DNA of 64,000 nucleotides from the NCBI GenBank assembly GCA_026874595.1, contig JAPPUL010000073.1, positions 1,263,973 to 1,327,972 on the forward strand, in the 5' to 3' direction. Each line of letters begins with the position of its first letter. Position 1 is the stretch's first letter. The notes under the pieces were generated by a model. The model saw nothing but the letters and a program-made list of their open reading frames with translations. It ran no database searches and was not told the DNA's origin. Shown here piece after piece: positions 35,735 through 46,098 of the stretch. Position numbers and translations under genes: made by a program. The stretch is from Sipunculus nudus (taxonomy: Eukaryota > Annelida > Sipuncula > Golfingiida > Sipunculidae).

Positions 35735-36565
35735 ATGAATGAACAAAAAGTGCATAAGAAGCAGTTACTAATTCACAAGATAGAACAAGAGATAGATCAA
35801 ATACCATCCTTGCCAGATAATATAGAGGAGGTATCAGAATTAGTAAAGGATCGGAATGCGGATGTAAAAGCGATAGGCGATATAATCCGTCGAGATCCGG
35901 CCTTGATGTTTGATGTATTAAAGGTTGCCAACTCAGCACATTATAAAACCCGTAGTCGAGTAGCGACGATAGAACGAGCGATAACGATAATAGGAACCCG
36001 AGAGTTGACGATGGTGCTTATGAGGATAGCAGGACTTAGTATAATCGACAAATTTTATGGTTCGATGGAAAGTATAAGCCGACATTCAAACAAGTGTGCA
36101 AAATATGCAAAAGAGATATTAAAAATACATAATAGTGAATGTAGTAAGGAAGTGGCGTATACAGCAGGCTTACTGCACGATATAGGAAAGCTTATATTTT
36201 TGAATATAATACCTGGAGTTATGGATAGAATAGATTTGCTAAGTGAGAGTCGAGGAGTAGATACATGGGAGCTTGAGCGTCTTGCAATTGGCTTAACACA
36301 TGCGGAGATAGGTGCAAAGATTACGGAGAAGTGGGGTTTTCCAAAGCCCTTGATAGCGGCAATAGATTATCATCACAATCCCTTATTTGCGGGAGTAGAT
36401 GAGAAGGACATAGTATATAGCGTATATTTAGGAAATATATTAAGTTACTATCCGAGGGTGACAGCGGATATAATGCTTAGAATAGAAGACAAAGTGCTGT
36501 ACTATTTTGGTATAAAGTCAGAGGATGAGCTTACGGAATATCTAGATATATTACAAAGTCGTTAA
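35735..36565 (+). CDS. HDOD domain protein
   Basis: About 276 residues; ATG at 35735 has GGAGAGGGGA upstream, better than the first ATG at 35696. Features of HDOD: IPSLPDNIEEVSELVKD, IIRRDPALMFDVLKVANSA, IERAITIIGTRELTMVL, the HD-like YTAGLLHDIGKL and HAEIGAKITEKWGFP. HDOD proteins act in signalling, motility or c-di-GMP-linked control; exact role unknown. HD metal-binding residues (HD) are present. Confidence 0.88.
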   Translation: MNEQKVHKKQLLIHKIEQEIDQIPSLPDNIEEVSELVKDRNADVKAIGDIIRRDPALMFDVLKVANSAHYKTRSRVATIERAITIIGTRELTMVLMRIAGLSIIDKFYGSMESISRHSNKCAKYAKEILKIHNSECSKEVAYTAGLLHDIGKLIFLNIIPGVMDRIDLLSESRGVDTWELERLAIGLTHAEIGAKITEKWGFPKPLIAAIDYHHNPLFAGVDEKDIVYSVYLGNILSYYPRVTADIMLRIEDKVLYYFGIKSEDELTEYLDILQSR

Positions 36566-36600
36566 AGCTATTTTTGCAAAAAGAGTTTAAAGGATCGATT

Positions 36601-37869
36601 CTAAGAGATAGGGAAATTAATATATAAAGAGGTCCCGTTTTTAGAAGTCTGGATATTAATCTTAGCATTCATTTCTTGAGCTCTAAACTCGATATTGCGA
36701 ATCCCGTTACCTTTAACAAATTGCTTTTTATCAAAGCCCATACCATTATCTTTAATGTCTAAAACGATATATTGGGCAAAGATGTTGAGCGAAAGAGAAG
36801 CTTTGGAGGCATTGGAGTGCTTCATAATGTTATTAAACCATTCGGTGATAATTTTGTTAAGGCTAAATTTGATAGAAGGATTTAATGCGTTAATGTTATC
36901 TTTAGAGTTGAAGTTGAAGCTAAGATTAAGATTTCTTAAATTTAGGAAGTGCGTTAATTTATTTTGGATGTAAGAAACAAAGTCGTTTAATTGGATATTA
37001 TGGTGGTCAGTAATTTCGTGAATAACGTTTCTCATTTGGACCAGAGCATCACGAGACAGATCATTTATTTTGGAAAGAGCGTCAACAGTTTTTTGCGAGT
37101 CAGAATTTATGGTATCAGAAGCGATTTGCGAATAAATGACATTAGCAGTAAGGGAAGCTCCGAGGGAGTCATGGAGGTCTCTTGAGATACGTTCTTTTTC
37201 TTTAAGAAGGGCTAAATGGTTAATTTCTTTTAAGAGAGAGATATTTTGTTTTTGAATAGAATCTTCACTTTGCTTAAGTTTGGCTTGATAGTAGTATAGT
37301 AAAGCGGAGACAACACTAATGCCATAACCGTATGAGATAAAGTAAAAAGAGTGCGGGATTTGTTGTAAGATGAAGATGGTAGAGATTAAAGAAGGAGTTG
37401 CGCTAACAAGCAGTAGTAAATTGATGTGGAAATAATTAAGCTGAGCGATAATGAAGATGAAGAGGAAGTGAAGGACCCACCAACCGGTTTTAGGTTCTTG
37501 AGTATAAAATATTATGGTAGAAGAGAAAAGGATTAAGATGATATTGTAAAAGAAAGCGGAGAGTTTAAAGAAGTAAGAATTGATACCAAAGGCTTTATAG
37601 ATATAGATATTGGCGAATATGACAAGTTGTAAAGTGATAGCGGCATAAGAAGTTATATAGAAATTGAGTCTAAGGTACTTATAATTTTGGTCAAGATATG
37701 AAGCTAAGATGAGGGAATTTGCGAATATGATAATGATAAGGGGTCCTTTACTTGCGAAGAAAGCCTTATAAGTATTAATATAGATATTAGGAATAGTGAG
37801 AATATATTTGTTTAAATATGCTAATGGAGCTAAAGTATTTGTGAAGCTGGTATTTATTTTAAAAGGCAT
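36601..37869 (-). CDS. orphan sensor histidine kinase (NarX/DesK-like)
   Basis: 422 residues. About six membrane segments cover residues 15-200; a short coiled coil follows; then a HisKA_3 dimerisation box ISRDLHDSLGASL with the phospho-acceptor His, and an HATPase domain with EWFNNIMKHSNA (N box), DIKDNGMGFD (G1) and GNGIRNIEFRA (G2). No response regulator is encoded beside it. The coding strand is pyrimidine-rich like other lagging-strand genes here. Signal unknown. Confidence 0.88.
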   Translation of the reverse strand: MPFKINTSFTNTLAPLAYLNKYILTIPNIYINTYKAFFASKGPLIIIIFANSLILASYLDQNYKYLRLNFYITSYAAITLQLVIFANIYIYKAFGINSYFFKLSAFFYNIILILFSSTIIFYTQEPKTGWWVLHFLFIFIIAQLNYFHINLLLLVSATPSLISTIFILQQIPHSFYFISYGYGISVVSALLYYYQAKLKQSEDSIQKQNISLLKEINHLALLKEKERISRDLHDSLGASLTANVIYSQIASDTINSDSQKTVDALSKINDLSRDALVQMRNVIHEITDHHNIQLNDFVSYIQNKLTHFLNLRNLNLSFNFNSKDNINALNPSIKFSLNKIITEWFNNIMKHSNASKASLSLNIFAQYIVLDIKDNGMGFDKKQFVKGNGIRNIEFRAQEMNAKINIQTSKNGTSLYINFPIS

Positions 37870-38174
37870 AAGAGCAAAGAAACTAAAAAGCTGGGATAAA
37901 GTCTATAAAAGTAGGGAGATAAAATGTTGCTAGTAGATGGGATAGAGAAAATAAAGGGGATAGGCTAAGGTATTAATTTAAAGAAAAATAGAATGAGATA
38001 AAGAGTTGACAAGGAAATAGGAAGCGGCTAGATTTGTAGGATAATTATAGGGAAAAGGGGAGATAAAACGATTAAGGAGTTTATATTAAATATGAGGGAC
38101 AAAAGAGGTGTAAAAGGAGGAAGGGTTGTAGAAGGAGGAAGAGGAGGAAGAGGAGGAAGAGAAGGAAGAGCTAG
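37870..38174 (+). other. gap before the AEC carrier gene, with repeats
   Basis: About 305 bases, strongly purine-rich. It has a promoter at 38006-38034 and a GAGGAAGAG 9-base tandem run at about 38135-38160 that ends next to the ribosome site. No ORF or RNA gene seen. Confidence 0.5.
38006..38034 (+). promoter_or_regulatory. promoter for the AEC carrier gene
   Basis: TTGACA (38006-38011), 17-base spacer, TAGATT (38029-38034). It lies about 140 bases before the start and has the same boxes and spacing as the tRNA-Val promoter. Confidence 0.5.
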
Positions 38175-39161
38175 ATGTTAGAGATAGGGCTATCGACGTT
38201 AATAGTGATAGTTCCGGTGGTGGTAGTAATATTAATAGGCTATATAATACGCAGGTATGGGTGGGTAACGGAGGAAGGTCTTGATAGCATGGCGAAGTTA
38301 GTGTATTATATAGGGCTGCCGGCCTTAGTGGTAGATGAAGTATCGAAAACGAGTATAAGTAGTTTTATAGAGGTAAAAGGGCCTATGGTCCTGGCGATAG
38401 TGTCGTTACTGATGGGTTTAATAGGATATATTAGTGCATATGTAAGAAATGAGTTACCGGAGAGGCGAGGGGTTTGGGCGATGTGTTCCTTACGAGGGAA
38501 CATGGCGTTTATAGGGATTCCCTTGATCTTAAGTGCGCTTGGAGATTCAGGGATGTATTATGCCTCATTGTTGCTAGCGGTAGGAGCGCCATCCTATAAT
38601 ATATTGTCAGTAATTTTCTTAATCTATGCAAAACGAGCGGCAATGGGGGAAGCCGAATTAGAATTTAAGGAAATAGTTATCTATATACTAAAAGGGATAT
38701 TTACAAATTCGCTAACACTAGCAGCAATAATAGGATTATTATTATCGTTTGTGCGGCCTGAGAGCTTACCAGTACTAGACATGAGCTTAGGGATTTTACA
38801 AAAGATACCCTTACCAATAGCATTAATAGTAATAGGGGGACAACTAGATATAGGATCAAGTTTTCGATTGATAAGAGATACAATAATCCCGACAATGTAT
38901 AAGCTAGTATTATCACCGTTTTTGGGAGCGATATTGTTGATATTATTTAAAGCAGGGGATGCTGATTTTGTTGCGACAATGATCTTTTTGGCCTCACCAA
39001 CAGCTATATTAAGCTATGTAATAGCATCTGAGATGGAAGCAGATAAAGAGATAACCTTGAATATAATACTTGCGACAACGGCCTTGAGTGCATTTATTTA
39101 TATAGTTATGCTATTTTTGCTTGGGTTGTTTGACATATGGAGTTATAAGAAGTTGCTGTGA
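38175..39161 (+). CDS. AEC family transporter (auxin efflux carrier-like)
   Basis: 328 residues with about ten membrane segments. The N-terminus (IVPVVVVILIGYIIRRYGWV) and the first-half YIGLPALVVDEV, SLRGNMAFIGIPLILSALG and the end-half FLASPTAILSYVIASEMEAD fit the AEC/malonate carrier group. Bacterial members move malonate, malate or other organic anions. GGAAGAG precedes the start. Confidence 0.85.
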   Translation: MLEIGLSTLIVIVPVVVVILIGYIIRRYGWVTEEGLDSMAKLVYYIGLPALVVDEVSKTSISSFIEVKGPMVLAIVSLLMGLIGYISAYVRNELPERRGVWAMCSLRGNMAFIGIPLILSALGDSGMYYASLLLAVGAPSYNILSVIFLIYAKRAAMGEAELEFKEIVIYILKGIFTNSLTLAAIIGLLLSFVRPESLPVLDMSLGILQKIPLPIALIVIGGQLDIGSSFRLIRDTIIPTMYKLVLSPFLGAILLILFKAGDADFVATMIFLASPTAILSYVIASEMEADKEITLNIILATTALSAFIYIVMLFLLGLFDIWSYKKLL

Positions 39162-39219
39162 GTTTTTTTTAAAAAAGTAGATCAACTTTAGCGTAAAAAA
39201 AATAAAAGGAGAGGAGTTA

Positions 39220-40755
39220 TTGAAAAGGGCAGTTGTATTAATATCTATATTAAATACAGAGTATGCGACAAAAGAGTTGGATTTGGGTGGTAGAACTAGT
39301 TTAGATTATGTATTAGAAAGTGTGCAAGGGATTTTGGGAGAAGAGATATTTCATATATATGGGAAAAAGGAGCGTGGTAGAAGCGAGTATGAGAATTTGG
39401 CAGATGAAGAGAGGACGTGGGATGTAGGGGAAGGGTATACAGTAGATATTCTAAAACTGTTGGTAGAAAAGCTAGCAGGTTATGAAAGCATACTAATCCA
39501 ATATACAGACAGTCCACTAAGCGATTGTAAGGAGCAATTAAAGCTACTAAAACTGCATGAAGAAGAGCATGCAGAATATAGCTTTAGTGAGAATTATCCT
39601 TTAGGGTTATGCGGGGAGGTAGTGAGTCATGAATTACTAAAGAAGTTATTGAAGGAGGAGGAGGGGAGAGGGAGGCTTGAGAGGTATAGTAGGGGTAGTA
39701 TAGAGGAGTTAATTAACGAAGATATAAATCGCTATGATGTAGAAGTTTTGGTATGTGAATATGATTTTCGAGTTGAGCGGCTTGAACTAAGAGTAAACAA
39801 TCGCAGAAATTATAAAGTAGTAAAGGGGTGTATAAAAGGGCTTAGCGATAGGGGCCTTAAGAGGGGAGTAAAGGGGATAGAACATTTAGTAAAAGAGCAT
39901 CCGATATTTATGCGTAGTGTCCCATCGTATGTTGAGGTAGAGATAACAAATAGATGTGATTGTGAATGTGTAATATGCCCGAGGACGCATTTAATGAGAC
40001 GGAAGGCAAAGGATATGGATGTGGGGCAGTATCTAAAGTTTTTAGAGAAGTTGTATAGTTATACAGGGGAAGTATATATAAGTTTTAGTTATATGGGGGA
40101 GCCATTTTTGCATGATAAGATATATGAGCTAATAGAAAAGACGTTAAAGAAAGAAGGGATAAAGCTACTAATAGAGACGCATGGAGGGAAATTAAGCTAT
40201 GAAAGTATAGACAAATTACGAGAGCTTGACGGAGGGGAAGGCAGATTATATATATTGCTATCTTTAGATAGCATATCGAAGGATAGATATAAGGAGTTAC
40301 GCGGGGGAGGAATAGAATTAGAAGAGCTTGAGAAGGCAGCACATTATCTACTTGAGCGAGGCCCAAAAGGCAGCTATATACAGATGTTACAGATGAAAGA
40401 GAATGGAGAAGAACTTGATAATTATTATAAGAAGTGGTCAGCCTATAAGGATAGAATAATTCTCCAAAAACATAATAGTTATAGTGGAGAGCTAAAAGAT
40501 AGACAAGGGGTTGAACTTAGTCCGTTAAAGAGGTTTGGCTGTTGGCATTTAAAGCGGGATATGATAGTATTAAGCGATGGACGAGTAAGTTTTTGCAAAC
40601 AAGATATAAATGGGGAAATGAGTTATGGGAATGTATTTGAGGAGGATATAGATAAGATATGGCGGCGTCAAGACAAAGTGTATGAGAGAGATCATAGAGG
40701 GGAGATTGATGAATTTTGCAAAGGTTGTGATGAATGGTATACGTATAATTTTTGA
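39220..40755 (+). CDS. spiro-SPASM radical SAM protein
   Basis: 511 residues, TTG start after GGAGAGGAG. The first about 240 residues resemble a nucleotide-sugar-transferase-like domain (VVLISILNTEYATKELDLGG). The radical SAM motif CDCECVIC (CX3CX2C) is at about residue 250. The C-terminal SPASM region has CWHLKRDMIVLSDG, VSFCKQD and FCKGCDEWYTY, binding auxiliary iron-sulfur clusters. This arrangement is a group known mainly from spirochaetes; the peptide or other substrate is unknown. An iron-sulfur ferredoxin follows 35 bases downstream. Confidence 0.85.
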   Translation: MKRAVVLISILNTEYATKELDLGGRTSLDYVLESVQGILGEEIFHIYGKKERGRSEYENLADEERTWDVGEGYTVDILKLLVEKLAGYESILIQYTDSPLSDCKEQLKLLKLHEEEHAEYSFSENYPLGLCGEVVSHELLKKLLKEEEGRGRLERYSRGSIEELINEDINRYDVEVLVCEYDFRVERLELRVNNRRNYKVVKGCIKGLSDRGLKRGVKGIEHLVKEHPIFMRSVPSYVEVEITNRCDCECVICPRTHLMRRKAKDMDVGQYLKFLEKLYSYTGEVYISFSYMGEPFLHDKIYELIEKTLKKEGIKLLIETHGGKLSYESIDKLRELDGGEGRLYILLSLDSISKDRYKELRGGGIELEELEKAAHYLLERGPKGSYIQMLQMKENGEELDNYYKKWSAYKDRIILQKHNSYSGELKDRQGVELSPLKRFGCWHLKRDMIVLSDGRVSFCKQDINGEMSYGNVFEEDIDKIWRRQDKVYERDHRGEIDEFCKGCDEWYTYNF

Positions 40756-40790
40756 TATAAATTTTTGAAATATAGAGTGGCAGTAGTGCT

Positions 40791-41345
40791 ATGAAAAGAG
40801 GACAAAGAGAAGGAGATGCAGGAGGTGTTGCAGGAGGTGTTGTAGAGTTTGGACGTCGAGACTTTTTCAAATCGTTGAAAGGGGTAATATTTGCGAGGGG
40901 GGAATGGGCTGAGATAAGGCCTCCGTATAATATAGACGGGGCAAAATTTGTAAAGTGTATAAGCTGTGCGGGTTATTGTATGAAGGCGTGTGAGGAGGGG
41001 ATAATACGAATAAGTAAGTATAACGTACCCTATATAGATTTTAGAGAAGGAGGCTACTGTACATTTTGTAAAGAGTGCGTAAAGGCGTGTAGCTATGGGG
41101 TATTGGAAGAGGGGGGGGAGGGGCGTATAGATGTAGAAGTAAAGATAAGCAAGGATTTGTGTTTGTCTTGGAAGGCAGGTGAGGGGTGTACGGAATGTAG
41201 AAAATCATGTGATGAGAAGGCGATATTATTTTATGGGGGCTATAGGGGGGAGATAGACACTAGCGCCTGTACTGGGTGTTTAAGGTGTGTAAAAGAATGT
41301 GATTATGGAGCGATAGAAGTAGGAAGTGGCTCTTTAAGGAAGTGA
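40791..41345 (+). CDS. NapF-like polyferredoxin
   Basis: 184 residues. An N-terminal RRDFF motif resembles the NapF start. Cys clusters CISCAGYCMKAC, CTFCKECVKAC and CTGCLRCVKEC (with CTECRKSC) can bind several 4Fe-4S clusters. NapF-like proteins serve in anaerobic electron transfer or assembly of molybdoenzymes. No nitrate reductase gene is seen. It lies just after the spiro-SPASM gene, which needs electrons. A G8 run lies at 41111-41118. Confidence 0.75.
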   Translation: MKRGQREGDAGGVAGGVVEFGRRDFFKSLKGVIFARGEWAEIRPPYNIDGAKFVKCISCAGYCMKACEEGIIRISKYNVPYIDFREGGYCTFCKECVKACSYGVLEEGGEGRIDVEVKISKDLCLSWKAGEGCTECRKSCDEKAILFYGGYRGEIDTSACTGCLRCVKECDYGAIEVGSGSLRK

Positions 41346-41414
41346 GCGAGATAAGCGTTAATGTTGTGATGTTAATGGTGGGGTAAGAAACAATAAAGAA
41401 AGGGGAAAAGGACT

Positions 41415-43328
41415 ATGCGGGCAAGGGGCGTAAACTATGTGTTATACATAATATTGAACATTGGGATATTAGTGTTCTTGTGGTATTATATAGGAGAAAG
41501 ACTGGAGGAGGTTGAGAGGAGTGTATTAGGGGAGGAGAGGGTAATAGAGGGGGAAGGAATGAGATTGGCAGGAGAGCTTGAGATGAAATATAGTGATTTT
41601 CATGTAAAGTTGCTGCGAGTTAAGGAAGCTGGTTTAGGAGATAAAGAGGGGTATAGGGGATTGCAGGAGTCGGTAGTAAGTATGCGAGTGTTGTTAGAAG
41701 GCCTTAAGGGGGAGAATGAAGGAGAGAGAGCACAGATATTATTAAAACGACTTGAGGATTTATTATCTGGTTATGGTAATGTATTTGCAAAGGCCTATAG
41801 GGGTGAATATAGTGAAGAGTATACGGGAGAGATTCTGCAACTAACAACGCAATTCAACAAATCATATGTAGATTTACTATTACTTTTGAAATCGAATGAA
41901 AAAGAAGAGAAGGAAGGAGAGAAGGAGCTTATATTGCGAGTGATAGGGGATAAAACGAAGGTAATAGAGGAAAGCATATTAATAGCGTTGGTGGTAATAA
42001 TTTTTTTAATGTTAATCTTCTTAAGATATTTTGTAATCCACCCTCTTAAGTTGGGACGTAAGATGTTATTAGATTTTGTAAGACGAGATATAAAAGCTTT
42101 TTCTGATGATAAGGGGGAGAGTGAAGATGATGGTATAGGGAGTAGAGATAGTGATGAGGTGGTAGAATTATTAAATGAGTTTGTGAATAGGGTACGAAAT
42201 TTGCTAAGTAAAGTATTGCGATTGGGTAGTTCAATAAAGGAGACAGGGGAAGTAATAGGGGAGATAAATAAGGAGAGTGTAGAGGAGCTTGCTTTATTAC
42301 ACAAAGCGCTTTTAGTGGTAGAGGAGGAGAGTAAGGAGCTTGATAAGTTAGAGGGGAAGCTAAAGGGGAAACTAGATATGGAAGAAGGAGAGATATTGTT
42401 GGCCCAGGAGGGGCTAAGAGAGCGAATAGGTTTTCTAAATGAATCCCAGGATATAACACATGCAACATCAAAAGAGCTTGAAGAGTTGACCTATGGCATA
42501 AAAGAGAGGGAGGAGACAGTAAAGCGGTTGCAGGAGGTGATACGGGATGGGGGGAGGAGGTTAAAGACAACGGATGAGGTGGTAAAGAGATTGCATGATG
42601 ACACATATAAGATGCAAGATTTGGTTAATGTGATAAACGACATAGCGGTGAAGACAAATTTACTTGCGATGAATGCAGCAATAGAGGCGGCGCATGCAGG
42701 GCAAGCGGGGAAGGGATTTGCGGTGGTAGCGGAGGAGATAAGGAAGCTATCAGTATCAACAGCAACGAATGTAAATAACATTTCGGGGACATTAGATGAT
42801 AGTATAAATAAGATTAAACAGTTAACGACGCTTAGCAATGGGAATGAGATAGGACATGTGAATATGAATAAGCAGGTACAAGAGATGGTAGGATTTTATG
42901 AGAATGTATCTGAAGAGATAAGTGGACTTAGTGTAAAGCTAAATACGAGTATAAATTTAATAAAAGAAGGGTTAGGAAGTGAGGATGATAAAGTGGGGAA
43001 GTGGATGTTGAATAATGAGAGAAGGCTATTAGATTATAAAGAAAGTATAGCAAAGGTGCTTGAGGTAAGTAAGAAGATATATGAAAAAGTAAAATCTAGT
43101 CTTGAAAATAGTAAAAAGCTGCAGGGGTTATTAAAGAGTACATTGGAGTTATCAGATGTAAATAAGACAAATAGCATGAAGTTAAAAGAGTATTTGATAA
43201 CAGGGACAGAAGATGGTAGAGGTAGAGGGAGCGAGGCGGGAGAATATGAAGATATTGAATATGTAGTGGAGAAGGGTGTAGCGGAGAAGGATGTGAATGT
43301 TAAAGATGAGGATGAGATAAAGAAATAG
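41415..43328 (+). CDS. methyl-accepting chemotaxis protein
   Basis: 637 residues. Membrane segment about 9-27, a periplasmic helical sensor region about 28-185, second membrane segment about 190-210, then a HAMP-like linker and a long coiled coil. The signalling tip is highly conserved ([21 protein letters not shown] and [15 protein letters not shown], about residues 405-440), which binds CheA/CheW. Ligand unknown. Confidence 0.92.
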   Translation: MRARGVNYVLYIILNIGILVFLWYYIGERLEEVERSVLGEERVIEGEGMRLAGELEMKYSDFHVKLLRVKEAGLGDKEGYRGLQESVVSMRVLLEGLKGENEGERAQILLKRLEDLLSGYGNVFAKAYRGEYSEEYTGEILQLTTQFNKSYVDLLLLLKSNEKEEKEGEKELILRVIGDKTKVIEESILIALVVIIFLMLIFLRYFVIHPLKLGRKMLLDFVRRDIKAFSDDKGESEDDGIGSRDSDEVVELLNEFVNRVRNLLSKVLRLGSSIKETGEVIGEINKESVEELALLHKALLVVEEESKELDKLEGKLKGKLDMEEGEILLAQEGLRERIGFLNESQDITHATSKELEELTYGIKEREETVKRLQEVIRDGGRRLKTTDEVVKRLHDDTYKMQDLVNVINDIAVKTNLLAMNAAIEAAHAGQAGKGFAVVAEEIRKLSVSTATNVNNISGTLDDSINKIKQLTTLSNGNEIGHVNMNKQVQEMVGFYENVSEEISGLSVKLNTSINLIKEGLGSEDDKVGKWMLNNERRLLDYKESIAKVLEVSKKIYEKVKSSLENSKKLQGLLKSTLELSDVNKTNSMKLKEYLITGTEDGRGRGSEAGEYEDIEYVVEKGVAEKDVNVKDEDEIKK

Positions 43329-43455
43329 TCAGATAAAGAACTAGAGGTTAGTGAAATTTAGATGGGAAAGGGATTAGCAGCTGGATTTATTATAATATAA
43401 AGTAATAAAGTGAATAAAAATATTAGAAACGGGATTTAGAGCAAAGATTTAGGAT

Positions 43456-44172
43456 TTATAAAAGGTTTTCACCGCCGTCGACAAAAATGACTTGACCAGT
43501 GATGAAGTTGTTATCGAGTAAGAACTTAAGAGAGGAAGTGATATTTTTAGTAGAACATTGAATCTTTAGAGGGATTTTAGCAGGACGTGAAGCTAGATAT
43601 TGTAAATCTTTAGTAGGGGGTGGCAGGATATATCCTGGAGCAATGGCATTGACGCGAAAATTGGGAGCAAGCTCTTTAGCAATAAATTTGGTAAAATGAT
43701 GCAAAGTGATTTTAGAAAGGTTATAAGCGGGATAGAGAGGACTTATGGAAGATATTTTAGCATCTAAAATATTAATGATATGCCCGTTAGAAGCAATAGC
43801 AGCAAAATCTTTAGTTAAGAAGAAAGGTGCTTTAAAGTTGGTGTTGAAATTATTGTTAAAGATGTCGAATGAGGTTTTAGCAAAAGGAGCTTGTTCAAAA
43901 ACGGAAGCATTATTAACGAGGAGATGGAGGTTGCCAAATTTGTTATAAACTTTTGTAATAAGAGAAGCTAAATCGTTTTCCTTTGAAAGGTCAGCTTTAA
44001 AAACATGACAAGAGATATTAAATCTAGAGATTTCTTGTTGTAGAGCAATAACTTCTTTATAGGATAAATTATAGTGCAAAGCAATATTAAAACCCCATGA
44101 AGCAAGAGCTAAAGCAATCTGTTTGCCGATACGTTTAGCAGAACCGGTTACGAGAGCAGTTTGTTTAGACAT
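43456..44172 (-). CDS. SDR family reductase, FolM/PTR1-like
   Basis: 238 residues. NADP-binding TGSAKRIGKQIA has the Arg typical of pteridine reductases. The active-site Ser of classic SDRs is replaced by Asp (NILDAKISS) with YNLSK kept, as in FolM/PTR1 proteins. It ends FVDGGENLL. Function: likely dihydromonapterin/dihydrofolate or other pterin reduction, or fatty-acid-like ketone reduction. Lagging-strand gene. The coding strand is pyrimidine-rich, unlike the block that follows. Confidence 0.75.
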   Translation of the reverse strand: MSKQTALVTGSAKRIGKQIALALASWGFNIALHYNLSYKEVIALQQEISRFNISCHVFKADLSKENDLASLITKVYNKFGNLHLLVNNASVFEQAPFAKTSFDIFNNNFNTNFKAPFFLTKDFAAIASNGHIINILDAKISSISPLYPAYNLSKITLHHFTKFIAKELAPNFRVNAIAPGYILPPPTKDLQYLASRPAKIPLKIQCSTKNITSSLKFLLDNNFITGQVIFVDGGENLL

Positions 44173-44336
44173 ATTAAAATAAACTTAATAAAGTAGGTAT
44201 AAAAAAGCATAAAAAAAGAACGATTGAATTGATTTACGAATAAAAATGGAGTTACCTTCCGAAAAGAGATAAAGCGTGTGGATATAGTAAAGGGTTTTGT
44301 ATAATAAGGAATAAAAACAGGAGATGTAGTTATAAG

Positions 44337-44837
44337 ATGAAAATGCTATTAATAACGTTGACCTTGAGTTTAGTAGGTGTTGCGCTGATATTACTATTTA
44401 CATTATATTATCCATATACAAAAGATACGCAAAGGACATCAGAAGAACTGCTTAATCTACGTATAGTTGGAGAACCAAATGCAGGAGTTCCGAAGAAAGA
44501 AAAGATACTTAAAGCATATCAATCCTACTATACATTACCTCAGATAACGGTATTTACAAAAAGTTCAGAAGCAAGGTCTTTATACATAAAACTTGACTTA
44601 TCACTTGCATATCCAGAAGGAAGCTATCAAACAGAGAATGAGATAATTCAACGGCGAGTTGAGATAAGTTCTTTAATAGAGAAGAGAATATCAAGTAAGA
44701 ATTATATTGAGATAGACACCATAGAAGAACGGGAAGAACTAAAAGTAGAATTACTAAACGAGATTAATTCATTTATGAAAAACCCTATTAGCGATATATA
44801 TTATTCTGGATTTATGACTTTGCCTATTGCTAACTAA
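44337..44837 (+). CDS. FliL-like flagellar protein
   Basis: 166 residues, one N-terminal membrane segment (about 3-24) and a periplasmic domain that fits FliL: KLDLSLAYPEG, RRVEISSLIEKRISSKNYIEI, ELLNEINSFM and a late IYYSGFMTL. FliL supports the flagellar motor. It lies apart from other flagellar genes. The product is fairly ordinary in composition. Confidence 0.65.
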   Translation: MKMLLITLTLSLVGVALILLFTLYYPYTKDTQRTSEELLNLRIVGEPNAGVPKKEKILKAYQSYYTLPQITVFTKSSEARSLYIKLDLSLAYPEGSYQTENEIIQRRVEISSLIEKRISSKNYIEIDTIEEREELKVELLNEINSFMKNPISDIYYSGFMTLPIAN

Positions 44838-44853
44838 ATTCAATACACACAAA

Positions 44854-46098
44854 TTAATCCTCCACGTTAAATAAAGATTGTACTGACTTTCTATCTTTGC
44901 GTAAGCTCTCTATTCTATCAAGTGCCTCAGCTTCAGTTTTATCTAATTTTTCTAAGAAGTTATTCTTCTTTTTATTTTTATTATTTTGATTTTTGTCTTT
45001 TCTTTGCTTTTTTTCTTTACTTTTAGATTTTTGTTTTATAACTTGCTTTTGCTGTTTCTTAATTACTTTACTACCAGATACCTTAACATTCTTTTTAGGT
45101 ATAGCTTGGGGCAGTGCTTTATCTTTATCTTTGCCTATAGAGATAGCTTTTTTTGGTTTTGTTGTAACTTTTGGTTTTATTGTAGTTTTAGGAATTGTAG
45201 AAATTGTAGGGTTTTCACTACTTACGTTTAACATCTTGTATGCTGAGATAATGCCTTTGCTTATTGCAATAGAAGTTATAGTTGCTCCAGATATTGTATC
45301 AATACCGAGTTTAGGTTTAAAATTCTGTTTTGTAGAAGGTAAATCTTTTGCTTCTTTGCCTATGAATGGATTAATAAACTCAGGATAATTAGCTTTAACG
45401 CCAAGTCCAGGTGTCTCATTATGATTTACCATACGATAGCCTGTAATCTTTTTGTTGCGATTAAAGCCAATTAACATGCCAATATCACCACCATAGCCAC
45501 CAGGTGCTTTATATTTTATTACCCAGCCATTTAATAATGCCCCTGCAGACTCTTCTTGATAAGCCTCATAAAACTCTGTAGGTTTTATACGATGTTCATT
45601 AAGTCGCCTCCTTAGTTCTTGGGCCTGCTCTATACTTATAAGAACAGGATTTGTTTTAAGGCCAAGCCTGTCTATTGCTGTTTTGTCATTATCAGGAGAT
45701 TGTATTTGATATTCAATATAGGGGGCTTTTGCAAGCGTATCAAAATGTGCAGGCTTTATAACCTCATTAAATATTTTATAAGTCAAATCGTCTTGCTTCA
45801 ATATATATGTAGGGCGTTTAACAAACGTAGTTTTAGGATAAACTTCTTTTCTTGCTCGTTGTTCAAGGCCTTTTGTTGCAAATACAATTTGATCAGAACT
45901 AAGATACTGTACCATAGCAAGTATAGTAACAAGCAATGTACCAAATATCCCAAGCAGTGTACCAGTTGAAAGAATAGTATCTTGCTTTATTAAGCTATTT
46001 TTTAATAAAAGACTACCTATATTATCACTCGTCGAACCATTTATAGAGCCTTCTGTACTTTCATTGTTATTGTTTGAGTTTTTGTCATTTGTATCCAT
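44854..46098 (-). CDS. FMN-binding (RnfG/NqrC-like) protein with a basic tail
   Basis: 414 residues. One membrane segment (about 41-66) then a periplasmic domain. DTISGATITS holds the SGAT motif where FMN is bound covalently to Thr in NqrC/RnfG; GGYGGDIGMLIGFNRNKKITG and HNETPGLGVKA are typical too. From about residue 295 a long Lys/Gln-rich tail (KKQQKQVIKQKSKSKE) follows that is not usual in the family. No rnf or nqr genes lie nearby. It may be a stand-alone flavoprotein in electron transfer to the periplasm. Confidence 0.8.
   Translation of the reverse strand: MDTNDKNSNNNNESTEGSINGSTSDNIGSLLLKNSLIKQDTILSTGTLLGIFGTLLVTILAMVQYLSSDQIVFATKGLEQRARKEVYPKTTFVKRPTYILKQDDLTYKIFNEVIKPAHFDTLAKAPYIEYQIQSPDNDKTAIDRLGLKTNPVLISIEQAQELRRRLNEHRIKPTEFYEAYQEESAGALLNGWVIKYKAPGGYGGDIGMLIGFNRNKKITGYRMVNHNETPGLGVKANYPEFINPFIGKEAKDLPSTKQNFKPKLGIDTISGATITSIAISKGIISAYKMLNVSSENPTISTIPKTTIKPKVTTKPKKAISIGKDKDKALPQAIPKKNVKVSGSKVIKKQQKQVIKQKSKSKEKKQRKDKNQNNKNKKKNNFLEKLDKTEAEALDRIESLRKDRKSVQSLFNVED

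Noticed and set aside
42046-42606. 186-residue ORF on the - strand opposite the chemoreceptor
   Set aside because: It is the reverse frame of a clear gene in purine-rich sequence and is mostly Leu, Pro and Ser, as seen in all such shadows here.
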